Positions 1 to 8,375 are shown, counted from the first letter of the stretch. The stretch is 13,997 nt of DNA from an uncultured Muribaculaceae bacterium (GCA_910578395.1 CAJTPZ010000018.1:1-13997); one strand, 5' to 3'. Translations and numbers: made by a program. The notes: a model not told the origin generated them from the letters alone.

Positions 1-25
1 GAGAGAACTAAATGAGAAGTAGGCA

Positions 26-117
26 AGTTGCCTAATATCAGGCAACTATATGTGCCAGACTCTTGTGTCATGCCTGCCAATCCACCCGGTTCGCGGTTGC
101 TCACCCGCCGGATTGGT
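26..117. other. Unassigned region with two inverted repeats at the left edge
   Basis: Two hairpins are visible. The first has 8-bp arms AGTTGCCT (26-33) and AGGCAACT (40-47) around a 6-base loop. A further AGGCAA at 21-26 could compete for the same TTGCCT, so two pairings are mutually exclusive. The second has arms CCAATCC (77-83) and GGATTGG (110-116), with extra pairs inside (GGT 88-90 with ACC 103-105). This could be the tail of a structured RNA or of a riboswitch-like leader cut by the edge. I could not match it to a known family: it lacks the recognisable cores of SRP RNA, tmRNA, TPP and cobalamin riboswitches. No supported protein-coding gene was seen here. Confidence 0.3.
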
Positions 118-153
118 GGAGAATGAATGATTTGCACAGCCTTATAAACGCAC

Positions 154-186
154 AAAACACTGAATGTTTCTGATATTCAGTGTTTT
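154..186. terminator. Terminator-like hairpin downstream of tRNA-Phe
   Basis: Perfect 12-bp inverted repeat, AAAACACTGAAT (154-165) and ATTCAGTGTTTT (175-186), with a 9-base loop. The A/T ends give a short U-tract in either direction, so it could stop transcription both of the minus-strand tRNA-Phe (3' end 26 bases away) and of anything entering from the left edge. Position and shape support a bidirectional rho-independent terminator. The stem is AT-rich, so its strength is uncertain. Confidence 0.6.
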
Positions 187-211
187 GCATCGCCTTTCGG
201 CTTTAGGTTCG

Positions 212-284
212 TGGTGCCACCAGGAATCGAACCGGGGACACAAGGATTTTCAGTCCTTTGCTCTACCAACTGAGCTATGGCACC
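212..284 (-). tRNA. tRNA-Phe (anticodon GAA)
   Basis: Read on the minus strand, the sequence folds as a complete cloverleaf of 73 bases. The acceptor stem is GGTGCCA with TGGCACC, followed by discriminator base A. The D-arm contains AGTTGGTAGA. The anticodon loop CTGAAAA gives anticodon GAA (phenylalanine). The T-arm contains GGTTCGATTCC. The CCA tail is not encoded (the bases after the discriminator are CGA), so it would be added after transcription. It has its own promoter just upstream and a terminator-like hairpin downstream, so it looks like a stand-alone transcript. It is unrelated in function to the neighbouring glycosidase cluster. Confidence 0.97.
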
Positions 285-301
285 GTGTTTGTTTTGCGAT
301 G

Positions 302-333
302 CAAAGGTAGGGGCTTTTTTTGAATTCTCCAAA
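302..333 (-). promoter_or_regulatory. Bacteroidetes-type promoter of tRNA-Phe
   Basis: On the minus strand TTTG (330-333) is followed after exactly 20 bases by TACCTTTG (302-309). This is a full match to the Bacteroidetes primary sigma factor consensus TTTG-N19-21-TAnnTTTG. The -7 box lies 18 bases before the tRNA 5' end, which leaves only a short leader. This is the cleanest promoter in the window and a direct indicator of the phylum. Confidence 0.85.
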
Positions 334-351
334 TATTAAAGCATATTTTTT
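319..351 (+). promoter_or_regulatory. Candidate promoter for the GH27 gene
   Basis: On the plus strand TTTG (319-322) is followed after 21 bases by TATTTTTT (344-351), one mismatch from TAnnTTTG. It overlaps the divergent tRNA-Phe promoter. Transcription from here would give a leader of roughly 140 bases before the GH27 start. The region is AT-rich, so a chance match is possible. I saw no better candidate between 285 and 500. Confidence 0.3.
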
Positions 352-500
352 GTCTGTTTTTATATGAAATGTGGTTAACAAATTGTCAGGATGCAATATT
401 AGGGCATAATGTTTTTTTTACCAAAAGTTGTATTAACATTCTTTAGTCTGAATGGGCAAATATTGAGTTAAGTGATTTATTATTTTTACAAAAATTACTC

Positions 501-2138
501 ATGTCTTATTTTAAACTTTGGAATGTGATGAGATTAAGGTGCTTGGTGGCCGCACTGGCTTTTGCCGTCGTTTTTTCCATCTACGGCAGGGATATCGAAC
601 GGCCGACGATGGGATGGAGTTCATGGAACACATATTACATCGATATCAATGATTCGCTTATAATGTCGCAGGCAGATGCTATGGTGCGTCTGGGCCTGAA
701 AGATGCCGGATTTCTGTACATAAATATCGATGACGGTTATTTTGGCGGACGTGACAAGGCAACAGGACGTCTGCTTATCCATCCGACTCGTTTCCCACGG
801 GGACTTAAACCTGTAGTGGATTACATACATGGTCTTGGTCTTAAATCGGGAATATACAGTGATGCCGGAGCCAATACATGTGGAAATTTCTGGAATGACG
901 ATACGATTGCAAAAAATGTGGGTCTGCTCGGTCATGAACAGCAGGATATTGATTTTTTCTTCAAAGAGCTTGGCTGTGATTTCATAAAGGTTGATTTCTG
1001 TGGAGCCGACGGATTTTCAAATCACGCGCATTACTCTTTTGAACCGTATGACCGCTATAAGGCGATACATGAAGCTATTGAACGCACAGGGCGCAAAGAT
1101 GTGAAACTCAATGTGTGCCGATGGAATTATCCGGGCACATGGGTAAGCGATGTGGCAACTTCATGGAGAATATCGGAGGATATAAGGGACAACTGGGCGA
1201 GTGTCAGAAATATCATAGGGCAGAGCCTGTATCTGTCGGCTTACGCCGGCAACGGGCGCTACAACGATATGGACATGCTTGAAGTGGGGAGAAGCATGAC
1301 AGAAGAGGAGGACCGTACACATTTCGGCATATGGTGTATAATGGCCTCTCCCCTACTCATCGGCTGTGACATGACGACACTGAAGCCCGAGACACATGCG
1401 CTGCTGACCAACCGCGAACTTATAGCCCTCAATCAGGATGCGCTCGGACTACAGGCATACGTGGCTTCGACAGACGGAAAGACTTATGTGCTTGTGAAAG
1501 ATATTGAAGAGGCTTATGGAAATGTCCGCGCTATAGCGCTATACAACCCGACGGATGAGCCGCAGGAGATCACGGTGGACATGACAACGCTGGATCTTGG
1601 CGGAAAAGTGAGGATGCGTGATTTGTTTGCATGCAAGGATGCCGCGGAAGTCAATGGGAAATGGAGTGAGACAGTGGCGCCCCACGGTGTGCGCATATAT
1701 CGTCTGGAAGCAGAAAAACGACTCGAACGCAGCATATATGAAGGGGAGACAGCATATCTGTCTTCTTATCAGGAAATATACAACCCTATGGCTTTCGGCA
1801 CAGGAACTTATTTTGCTGATTCGACCTGTTCGGGTGGCATGAAAGCCGGCAACCTCGGAATGAGACCGCAGAATGACCTGCGCTGGCGCAATGTCTACAG
1901 TAAAAACGGCGGCAGCTACGACATGACCATTGATTGCCTGACTCCTGAAAAAAGAAAGATGATTGTTGTCGTAAACGGAGGAGAGGGCACAGTGGTTGAG
2001 ATCGAGCCTTCGTCAGAAGGAATAACAAGTATAAATATAAAAGTAGATCTCAAACAGGGAGAAAACGAGATAAGGCTCTACAATGACCGAGCACGCATGC
2101 CGGAGATTGACAGAATGATATTGAAACCGATGGTTTAA
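501..2138 (+). CDS. GH27 alpha-galactosidase with C-terminal carbohydrate-binding-like domain
   Basis: Exported exo-glycosidase expected to release terminal alpha-D-galactose by the retaining mechanism of GH27. The mature protein starts near the family hallmark GWSSWN (38-43). The pair D77-D78 matches the galactose-recognising DD of the family. D165 in KVDFCGAD is the expected nucleophile, and D227 in RISEDI the expected acid/base. The catalytic barrel runs about 32-315 and a beta domain about 320-402. Residues about 412-545 resemble CBM35/CBM6-type modules (opening YEGE, closing PEIDRMIL), which explains why it exceeds the usual ~400 residues. The hydrophobic signal stretch covers residues 10-29. 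An ATG at 528 would give a more typical signal peptide (MRLRCLVAALAF...) and may be the true start. It converges on the HTCS gene with a 4-base overlap. Beta-L-arabinopyranosidase, also found in GH27, is an alternative. Confidence 0.9.
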   Translation: MSYFKLWNVMRLRCLVAALAFAVVFSIYGRDIERPTMGWSSWNTYYIDINDSLIMSQADAMVRLGLKDAGFLYINIDDGYFGGRDKATGRLLIHPTRFPRGLKPVVDYIHGLGLKSGIYSDAGANTCGNFWNDDTIAKNVGLLGHEQQDIDFFFKELGCDFIKVDFCGADGFSNHAHYSFEPYDRYKAIHEAIERTGRKDVKLNVCRWNYPGTWVSDVATSWRISEDIRDNWASVRNIIGQSLYLSAYAGNGRYNDMDMLEVGRSMTEEEDRTHFGIWCIMASPLLIGCDMTTLKPETHALLTNRELIALNQDALGLQAYVASTDGKTYVLVKDIEEAYGNVRAIALYNPTDEPQEITVDMTTLDLGGKVRMRDLFACKDAAEVNGKWSETVAPHGVRIYRLEAEKRLERSIYEGETAYLSSYQEIYNPMAFGTGTYFADSTCSGGMKAGNLGMRPQNDLRWRNVYSKNGGSYDMTIDCLTPEKRKMIVVVNGGEGTVVEIEPSSEGITSINIKVDLKQGENEIRLYNDRARMPEIDRMILKPMV

Positions 2139-2156
2139 CCCTCGGTTTCAATATCA
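2116..2156. terminator. Palindrome across both stop codons, probable bidirectional terminator
   Basis: A 41-base near-perfect palindrome centred on base 2136. The 15-bp arms are 2116-2130 and 2142-2156 (for example TTGAAACCGA with TCGGTTTCAA), and the centre GGTTTAACC is itself palindromic. Only the 2131/2141 pair is mismatched. The stop codon of GH27 (2136-2138) and that of the HTCS (2137-2135, minus) both lie in the centre, so each arm encodes the last residues of one protein. It would terminate both converging transcripts. There is no long T-tract, so it may act through RNA structure or mRNA 3'-end protection. Confidence 0.6.
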
Positions 2157-5100
2157 CCAGATTCTTCATAACCGATGTCGGAATCATCATCAGGCTCTTC
2201 TATCTTACGCGATGTAAGAGCTTCCCGATAAGCTATGGGCGGCATTCCATATTTTTTCATGAATGTCTTGTAGAAACTTCCTCTGTTGCGGTAACCACAC
2301 TGTGTAATGATTTCTTTCATTGACAGTGTGGTTGTCAGCATAAGATTGAGCGCGGAAGCAATGCGTATTTCTCTGATCATGTCGGACGGCGAAGGCTGCT
2401 CAAGCTGCTGAAACCGACGATAAAGTTTACGCAATCCTATGCCAAGCCCGTCGGCGATAGCGGCTGCCGTGAGCTTTTCATCCTGAAGATGCTCTTCGAT
2501 ATATCGTACTACATCGTCGACCAGTTTCATATCGTCGTAATGCTGGAGCTTGCTACGGTCATAACTGAAATGAGCCGGCGATGACGGATTTACATTACGG
2601 TTCGGCGTCATAAGTCTCTCGATGACAGCCGAGAGATAACTGAAAGTAAATGGCTTCGGGACATAGGCATCGGCACCGGCACGCAGTCCTGCCACCTGAT
2701 CGTCGTTGGTATGTTTTGCAGAAAGCACTATGACCGGTATCGATGATGTGATCACGTTTGTCTTTATCTCACTTATCAGCGACATGCCGTCACGGTCGGG
2801 CATCATAACGTCAGTAATGACAAGATCAGGCAACCGGTCGCGCATCTGCGCCATAGCATCATCGGCCGAAGTGGCTGTCACAACCGAATACTGATCCAGT
2901 CCTTCCTGTAACAATATAAGCATCTCCCGGTCGTCGTCGACAACAAGGATGCGCCCCTTCGACTCTTTGTCATCCCGATCCTGTAATGGTGTGATTTTCG
3001 CAGGGTTCTTGTCTGCCTGCATATCTATAACCGATTGACTGTCGGGGATAACAATATCAGGCGATGCCGGATTTGGCGCAGTCTTCTCCAACCGAGGCAG
3101 ACGGACTACAAATTCCGCATATTTTCCCGGTTCACTATTTATATCGATAGAGCCGTCGAGAAAATGAACCATCGACTGACATATAGCCAGTCCGAGTCCA
3201 TTGCGCGCCGACAACCCCTTGGTCGCGTTCACTTCAAGCGTGTCAAGCAGTTCATAGCGGTTGAAGATGCGCTTTCTGTCATCAGGAGTTATACCTTTTC
3301 CTGTATTGTAAACCGACAGCACCAGTTCATCTCCCTCAATAACTACAGTAACTTTTATGGAACCGCTGACAGGGGTGTATTTAAATGCATTTGAAACCAG
3401 ATTATAGAAGATCTTGGTAAATGCGCTGCCATCGGTTTCAAAATGCATGTGCGGTGCTATATCGCTCTGCATGGTCAGGCTGTTCTGCTCGGCAAGATGT
3501 TCAAACGAAGCAAGAATCTGTGTCGAAAGCACTGTAATATCTATCGTATCGACGTTGCGTTCACGGTGTCCGGTCTCGAGTCGGCGGAAATCGATCACTT
3601 CCTGTATCAGGCTGTTCAGACGCTCGGCATTCTGCTTGATCAGCCCCACATAGCGGCAGACATAATTGTCGGAATGTTCATAGGAAAGCAGGCGTTCGCA
3701 TGGTCCGTAGATCAGAGTCAGAGGCGAACTGAACTCATGCGTTATATTGGTAAAAAAGCGAAGTTTCTGTTCATAAAGCTGATCGTTGTGCTCCCGTTCT
3801 ATTTTTTCAATCTGACGTTGACGACGCTGACGCTCCTTACGCTTTAAACGTTGGAAAAAATACGTTATAAAAAGAATAAGAAGAATTATATAGACAATTC
3901 TGGCAATACCTGAAAGATACCATGGCGGAGCAACCTCCAGCCCCATGACAGATACAGGACTCTCGTATCCTGTGACCGTATCACGGTATTTTGCCTGTAA
4001 TTCATATCTACCCGGAGCAAGACGGTTGAATGTCGCCATATAGTCACTTGCCTTGATCCAGTCGACATCGTCGTTCATGCGATAGAAAAGCTCAAGGTTG
4101 GCAGAGTTGATGTATTCGGGTACCGAAAGTCCGATGCTTATATTATTTTCATCATGATGTAAGGAAATTTTAGGAATTCCATTATTCTTTTCAATAAAAT
4201 GATTGTGAAACGCTGTCATCGCTCCATTTACAAGAAGCCTGGTAAAATACAGCGGCGGATGATAACTCCTCGGATCAGACCTTACTTCATTATTTCTGGC
4301 AGCAACAACAAAGCCGTTGTTTCCTCCAAAAAACAGATTTTCCCCGCTTTCAAAGAAAGCTCCATCGCTGAACTCCACCATATCGACTCCATTATGCTTA
4401 CCATATACCTGAAATGTTCCGTTTTCAGGCACAAAGCGTATAAGGCCGGCATTGGTTGCAAGCCAAAGATTTTCTCCGTCAAAATGCATGGAATGTATGT
4501 ATGAACTCGGGAAGCCCGTGTCAGAGTTGTACAATGCCTCTGTTCCATCGGCATTATGGCGCAACAGTCCGTTGGATGTGCCGATCCATAAGGTTGAGTC
4601 CGGTGTCATTTCCAGAGCGAACACCTCATTATTCACAGGAACACTGTCATTGTTTGTTCCGGTTTCAAACCGCTCCAGCCCTTTTTCCGAAATCCTGAAT
4701 ACCCCTTCCCCTCGATTGCCGGCATAAATATTTCCGTCGACACCCCGCATCAAAGTGAAAAAATAATTTGAGATACCTCCAGGAAGGCTGTAGTAATCAT
4801 AAGAAGATACCTGCAACCCTTCAGGAGAATCTTCTATAACCAGACGAAAGATTCCCAGACCGGTAGTCGCAGCCCAAAGCACATTTTCATTTTCTTCAAT
4901 AATAGCATGTATATATTTCAGGTATTCAGGCGCATTACCGATACGGCGTATGCGCCTATCATCATTCCTCATATAATCCAGTCCTCCCTCCGAGCCAATC
5001 CACACAAGCTGACGCCTGCTTGGCTTCATCACATACACTGAATTTCCCGACAGAGAGGTGTTACGTGTATTTATGAACTGGAGCTGCTGTGGCCTGACGG

Positions 5101-6232
5101 CATGATATGATGAGAAATCAGATATCCTGAGAATTCCATCGCCCTTTGTGCCAAGATAAAGTGAATTGTCGGTCTTGTCGAGATATATTGAGCGTATAGG
5201 AGCAAAAATACTATGAAGCAAATCGGAATACATGCATGTGTATATCGAATATGTGTCGTTGATCCACTGAATCACCCCTTGTCCGTCAGTTCCGATCCAG
5301 ATTATATCCTGATACCGGTCGTGCACCATATCAAAAATGGCCGATCTTATACCTGTGTCTTCTATCGTTTTTCCTCCACCAGATATTTTCAGCACACCTT
5401 CCGATTTAAATCCAACAAGTATATTCCCATGGCGATCGGCACATACGTCGGTGACAACATTGCGTCTCACGATCTCATCAGATAGATCGGCAACTGTAGT
5501 AAACGCATTTATAGAAGGATTATAACTCTGAAGCTTACCGCTGCTGTCCACAATCCACATATTGTCTCCATCAGAAAAGCAATCCGATATATCGGCATCA
5601 TATACGACCTTTGACCCCACAGGCGTATATCTGCCGTCGGTCCGATGAAGATCAAAAACCATTAACGAATCACGACAAAAAATCACTATCTCCTCTGAAT
5701 CCGACCAATCGATCCCCACAATGCCTGACGGTGAAAAATCTATACCCTGCAAAACCTGAAACCCGTCAGTAAAACCGTCCTCAAAATAGTATATCAATCC
5801 ATCGGGAGCCAACAGATATAAGCGATTACCTGACGAATACATCAGAGAATGCTCCGATTTACCCTTGCTTTCAGAAAAATCACGGTAAAACTCAAATAGA
5901 TCGTCAAATGCCCGATAACGATGAAGTCCCTCGGTTGTCTGAACCCAGGTGCTGCCATCGTCGGTAGTAGCAAGCGCCGACACCATCGAGCCTTTCAGCT
6001 CATGCCCTATAATATTTTCACTAAAACGAAACAGCCTCCTTCCGTCAAAAAGATTCAGACCGTCAATTGTACCAAACCTCATCATACCGCCTGGATCCTG
6101 CATTATAACAGTGACCGATCCAAACGTGAGACCATCAGTTGTTGTGATATATCGAAGCGTGCTGCCTGATGATGACAGAACAGATGCTACCGCAACAGTG
6201 ATAAAAAAAAGAGCACGTATTATAAATGACAT
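2135..6232 (-). CDS. Hybrid two-component system sensor kinase/regulator (HTCS) with AraC-type output
   Basis: Single-protein sensor and transcription factor of the Bacteroidales HTCS class, which senses glycan fragments in the periplasm and activates nearby glycan-use genes. Order of parts: signal/anchor 1-24; two-propeller sensor region about 25-650 with repeated WIGT/WIGS/LGT blades; Y_Y_Y domain about 700-768; membrane segment about 775-794; coiled linker to 825; HisKA with H832 in THEF; N-box N944/N948; G1 NTGKG (976-980); G2 GLGLA (1012-1016); receiver domain with D1099-D1101, phospho-acceptor D1141 and K1193; AraC helix-turn-helix about 1236-1340. The length (1365) is normal. The G1 box has Asn where many kinases have Asp. 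The gene lies between GH27 and GH97, so both are likely targets, with the divergent GH125/GH92 unit a further candidate. The inducer cannot be named from sequence. Confidence 0.95.
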   Translation of the reverse strand: MSFIIRALFFITVAVASVLSSSGSTLRYITTTDGLTFGSVTVIMQDPGGMMRFGTIDGLNLFDGRRLFRFSENIIGHELKGSMVSALATTDDGSTWVQTTEGLHRYRAFDDLFEFYRDFSESKGKSEHSLMYSSGNRLYLLAPDGLIYYFEDGFTDGFQVLQGIDFSPSGIVGIDWSDSEEIVIFCRDSLMVFDLHRTDGRYTPVGSKVVYDADISDCFSDGDNMWIVDSSGKLQSYNPSINAFTTVADLSDEIVRRNVVTDVCADRHGNILVGFKSEGVLKISGGGKTIEDTGIRSAIFDMVHDRYQDIIWIGTDGQGVIQWINDTYSIYTCMYSDLLHSIFAPIRSIYLDKTDNSLYLGTKGDGILRISDFSSYHAVRPQQLQFINTRNTSLSGNSVYVMKPSRRQLVWIGSEGGLDYMRNDDRRIRRIGNAPEYLKYIHAIIEENENVLWAATTGLGIFRLVIEDSPEGLQVSSYDYYSLPGGISNYFFTLMRGVDGNIYAGNRGEGVFRISEKGLERFETGTNNDSVPVNNEVFALEMTPDSTLWIGTSNGLLRHNADGTEALYNSDTGFPSSYIHSMHFDGENLWLATNAGLIRFVPENGTFQVYGKHNGVDMVEFSDGAFFESGENLFFGGNNGFVVAARNNEVRSDPRSYHPPLYFTRLLVNGAMTAFHNHFIEKNNGIPKISLHHDENNISIGLSVPEYINSANLELFYRMNDDVDWIKASDYMATFNRLAPGRYELQAKYRDTVTGYESPVSVMGLEVAPPWYLSGIARIVYIILLILFITYFFQRLKRKERQRRQRQIEKIEREHNDQLYEQKLRFFTNITHEFSSPLTLIYGPCERLLSYEHSDNYVCRYVGLIKQNAERLNSLIQEVIDFRRLETGHRERNVDTIDITVLSTQILASFEHLAEQNSLTMQSDIAPHMHFETDGSAFTKIFYNLVSNAFKYTPVSGSIKVTVVIEGDELVLSVYNTGKGITPDDRKRIFNRYELLDTLEVNATKGLSARNGLGLAICQSMVHFLDGSIDINSEPGKYAEFVVRLPRLEKTAPNPASPDIVIPDSQSVIDMQADKNPAKITPLQDRDDKESKGRILVVDDDREMLILLQEGLDQYSVVTATSADDAMAQMRDRLPDLVITDVMMPDRDGMSLISEIKTNVITSSIPVIVLSAKHTNDDQVAGLRAGADAYVPKPFTFSYLSAVIERLMTPNRNVNPSSPAHFSYDRSKLQHYDDMKLVDDVVRYIEEHLQDEKLTAAAIADGLGIGLRKLYRRFQQLEQPSPSDMIREIRIASALNLMLTTTLSMKEIITQCGYRNRGSFYKTFMKKYGMPPIAYREALTSRKIEEPDDDSDIGYEESGDIETEG

Positions 6233-6325
6233 GGTGCTGAATGACTGGTATTATATAATAGAGATGTCGCAATTTAGTACATTTTTCAGACACACTCATC
6301 AAAAATCATGCAAAAAAGTGTCATA

Positions 6326-6357
6326 AAAAGATACTATGCAATTCAGCTAAATACAAA
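6326..6357 (-). promoter_or_regulatory. Promoter of the HTCS gene
   Basis: On the minus strand TTTG (6354-6357) precedes TATCTTTT (6326-6333) by 20 bases. This is one mismatch from the Bacteroidetes consensus at ideal spacing. It sits between the GH97 terminator and the HTCS start and gives a leader of roughly 85-90 bases. The HTCS therefore appears to have its own promoter and not to be co-transcribed with GH97. Confidence 0.6.
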
Positions 6358-6363
6358 ACTTAT

Positions 6364-6406
6364 AAAAAAGCCGCCCCGAATCCTTAAATAAATATCCGAG
6401 GCGGCT
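6364..6406 (-). terminator. Rho-independent terminator of the GH97 gene
   Basis: On the minus strand AGCCGCC pairs with GGCGGCT. The stem continues through C-G, G-C, A-T, T-A and two G-T wobbles to about 13 bp with a 12-base loop, followed by a run of T (plus-strand A 6364-6368). It starts 17 bases after the GH97 stop codon and ends GH97 transcription before the HTCS promoter. Flanking A-runs on the other side are also compatible with weak activity in the plus direction. Confidence 0.85.
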
Positions 6407-6422
6407 AAAAAACTATATTTTT

Positions 6423-8375
6423 TTATTCGATTACAGCAGCATATCCTCCATTTCGGGCCATGCGTATCTTCACTGTATCATCTTTTGTAACCTTACGAGT
6501 ATTTTTGACATAATGCATTGCCTGACGCGGTGCATTCACTCCATCCTCATAGGAAGTAAGCGTATATTCGCCATCTCCCAGAAAATCAAGCTTGACCTCA
6601 AAGTCGCGCCACTCCTTATCATTATCTGTCATTCCTCCGATATACCATTTATCTCCTTTGCGCTTAGCCACAATAGCATACTCGCCGACCTTAGCCTCAA
6701 GAGCCTTTGTCTGATCTGTCATGACAGGCACTCCGGCCATAAATCGCGCCACATCTTCATTAGCATAATACAGGGTCGGATTATCGGCCAGCATCTGCAA
6801 TCCTGTCTCAAATATTACAAAGAGAGCCATCTGGTAGGCTCGCGTGCCTATCGAACCTGAATTAGGTCGTTCGCACCTGTAGGTTTCAGGCTGATAACTC
6901 AATATTGCTCCGGGAGTATAATCCATAGGGCCCACCGCATTGCGCATAAACGGCAGATATACACTGTTTTCAGGCGTACATCCTCTCATCTGTTCCATGC
7001 CACGCACTCCCTCGTACGAGAGCACATTGGGATATTTGTACTCCAAACCAGCCGGCTTGAAGGAACCATGAAAGTCAACAAACAGTTTATTCTTGGCAGC
7101 CTCTCCGGCTACACGCTCATAAAAGTCGACCATCCATTGGTCACTGCGATCCATAAAGTCAATCTTTACTCCAGACACTCCCATGTCGGCATATTTCTTG
7201 AAAAGATCAAAATTATTCTCAACAGTAAGCCATGTCAGCCAAAGAATTACCCCAACATTCTTTTCCTTGCCATAAGCTATAAGCTCTTCAAGATCAAGAT
7301 TATCATTAGGGATGAACGGATTACGCGTGCTTGCAGCCCATCCCTCGTCGAGCAGGACATAATCAACTCCATATTTTGAAGCAAAATCAATGAAATACTT
7401 ATAAGTCGGAGTGTTGCATCCGGCAACAAAGTCAACATCAGTACCATAAGGCACAGCGCCGTTCCACCACTCCCATGTGGTCGTACCGGGTTTAATCCAC
7501 GAAGTATCAGCAATCCGAGAAGGATCGGCAAGACGGGCTGTCATATTATTCTCAATAATCTGACGATCGTCGGACGTAATGACAAAATATCGCCACGGGA
7601 AAGAGCGACGTCCACTCGTATGCGCTATATAATCAGCTTCTTCAACGATCTTCACACTACGGTCTCCTCCTTCATCGAACTTTATTGGCACTTTTGGAAA
7701 CACAGCGCAAAGACGATCCGAAGCATCTCCCGGGTTCAGGAACATAGCCGGATAATCGCTCAACGACGATTCGCTTACAAGCACTTTTATACCGTTTCCG
7801 GCATCAACAAGCAAAGGCAAAAGAGTTTTCTTATCCCCCGAAGCGTTCCAGTCGGCTGGCGACATGTGCACATAACTTTCCTCATAAGCAGTCTTAAAGC
7901 CTCCCGACTGCTGTCCATGAAGCAGATATCCCTCCGGCAGAGCTATATCAAACGTTTCATCAACAACATTTATATCCCCTTTGATATCCGTTATAAACCT
8001 ATACGCAAATCCGTCATCAAATACTCTCCATTCGATTGAGTAATTACCTCTGAACTTTATCAGCAGCTGATTATAATCATTTACAATCTCGGAGAACTTA
8101 TATGCCACAACAGGCTTTATCTTCTCCGAAACCGATTTGCGGCTTACAGAAGCGACCGAAGGTTTTTCACCAAGAATACGGTCTCCAACAGCAAGAGCCA
8201 CAGTGCCGTCACTAAGCAACTGTGATCCGCAATAGTCAACTGAATACCTGACCTGTTTCGCCACATCCACACTGACAGCAATTTTTCCATCAGGCGATGT
8301 CACAGTATAGGACTTCGCCCGGACTCCGGCAACAGACAATGTGCCTATAGCCAAAGACAATATCAGACCTTTCAT
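6423..8375 (-). CDS. GH97 glycoside hydrolase, retaining alpha-galactosidase-like
   Basis: Periplasmic or exported enzyme of family GH97, whose members are alpha-glucosidases (inverting, SusB-like) or alpha-galactosidases (retaining). A signal peptide covers residues 1-20. The N-terminal beta-sandwich runs about 22-290 (with WRVFDDGFAYRF), the barrel about 300-550 (WEWWNG, LLDEGW, GVKIDFMDRSDQ), and a C-terminal beta domain about 555-650. D406 in KIDFMDR fits the Asp nucleophile of the retaining branch characterised in Bacteroides thetaiotaomicron, which argues for alpha-galactosidase over SusB-type alpha-glucosidase. E455 or E461 in the YEGVRGMEQ segment is the likely acid/base; E344 is another conserved acid. 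The length of 650 is typical. The gene is divergent from GH125 and monocistronic by its flanking promoter and terminator signals. Exact substrate linkage is not readable. Confidence 0.9.
   Translation of the reverse strand: MKGLILSLAIGTLSVAGVRAKSYTVTSPDGKIAVSVDVAKQVRYSVDYCGSQLLSDGTVALAVGDRILGEKPSVASVSRKSVSEKIKPVVAYKFSEIVNDYNQLLIKFRGNYSIEWRVFDDGFAYRFITDIKGDINVVDETFDIALPEGYLLHGQQSGGFKTAYEESYVHMSPADWNASGDKKTLLPLLVDAGNGIKVLVSESSLSDYPAMFLNPGDASDRLCAVFPKVPIKFDEGGDRSVKIVEEADYIAHTSGRRSFPWRYFVITSDDRQIIENNMTARLADPSRIADTSWIKPGTTTWEWWNGAVPYGTDVDFVAGCNTPTYKYFIDFASKYGVDYVLLDEGWAASTRNPFIPNDNLDLEELIAYGKEKNVGVILWLTWLTVENNFDLFKKYADMGVSGVKIDFMDRSDQWMVDFYERVAGEAAKNKLFVDFHGSFKPAGLEYKYPNVLSYEGVRGMEQMRGCTPENSVYLPFMRNAVGPMDYTPGAILSYQPETYRCERPNSGSIGTRAYQMALFVIFETGLQMLADNPTLYYANEDVARFMAGVPVMTDQTKALEAKVGEYAIVAKRKGDKWYIGGMTDNDKEWRDFEVKLDFLGDGEYTLTSYEDGVNAPRQAMHYVKNTRKVTKDDTVKIRMARNGGYAAVIE

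Noticed and set aside
1..71. Short minus-strand open frame from 71 to the left edge
   Set aside because: Only 23 codons are visible, with no recognisable sequence, and it overlaps inverted repeats.
212..284. tRNA-Phe as an integration site for a mobile island
   Set aside because: No integrase and no repeated copy of the tRNA 3' end is seen in the window. The hydrolase cluster also lies on the 5' side of the tRNA, not the usual 3' side.
3443..3847. 134-codon open frame on the plus strand inside the HTCS gene
   Set aside because: It lies fully within the kinase-coding part of the HTCS on the other strand and has no recognisable protein character; a shadow frame.
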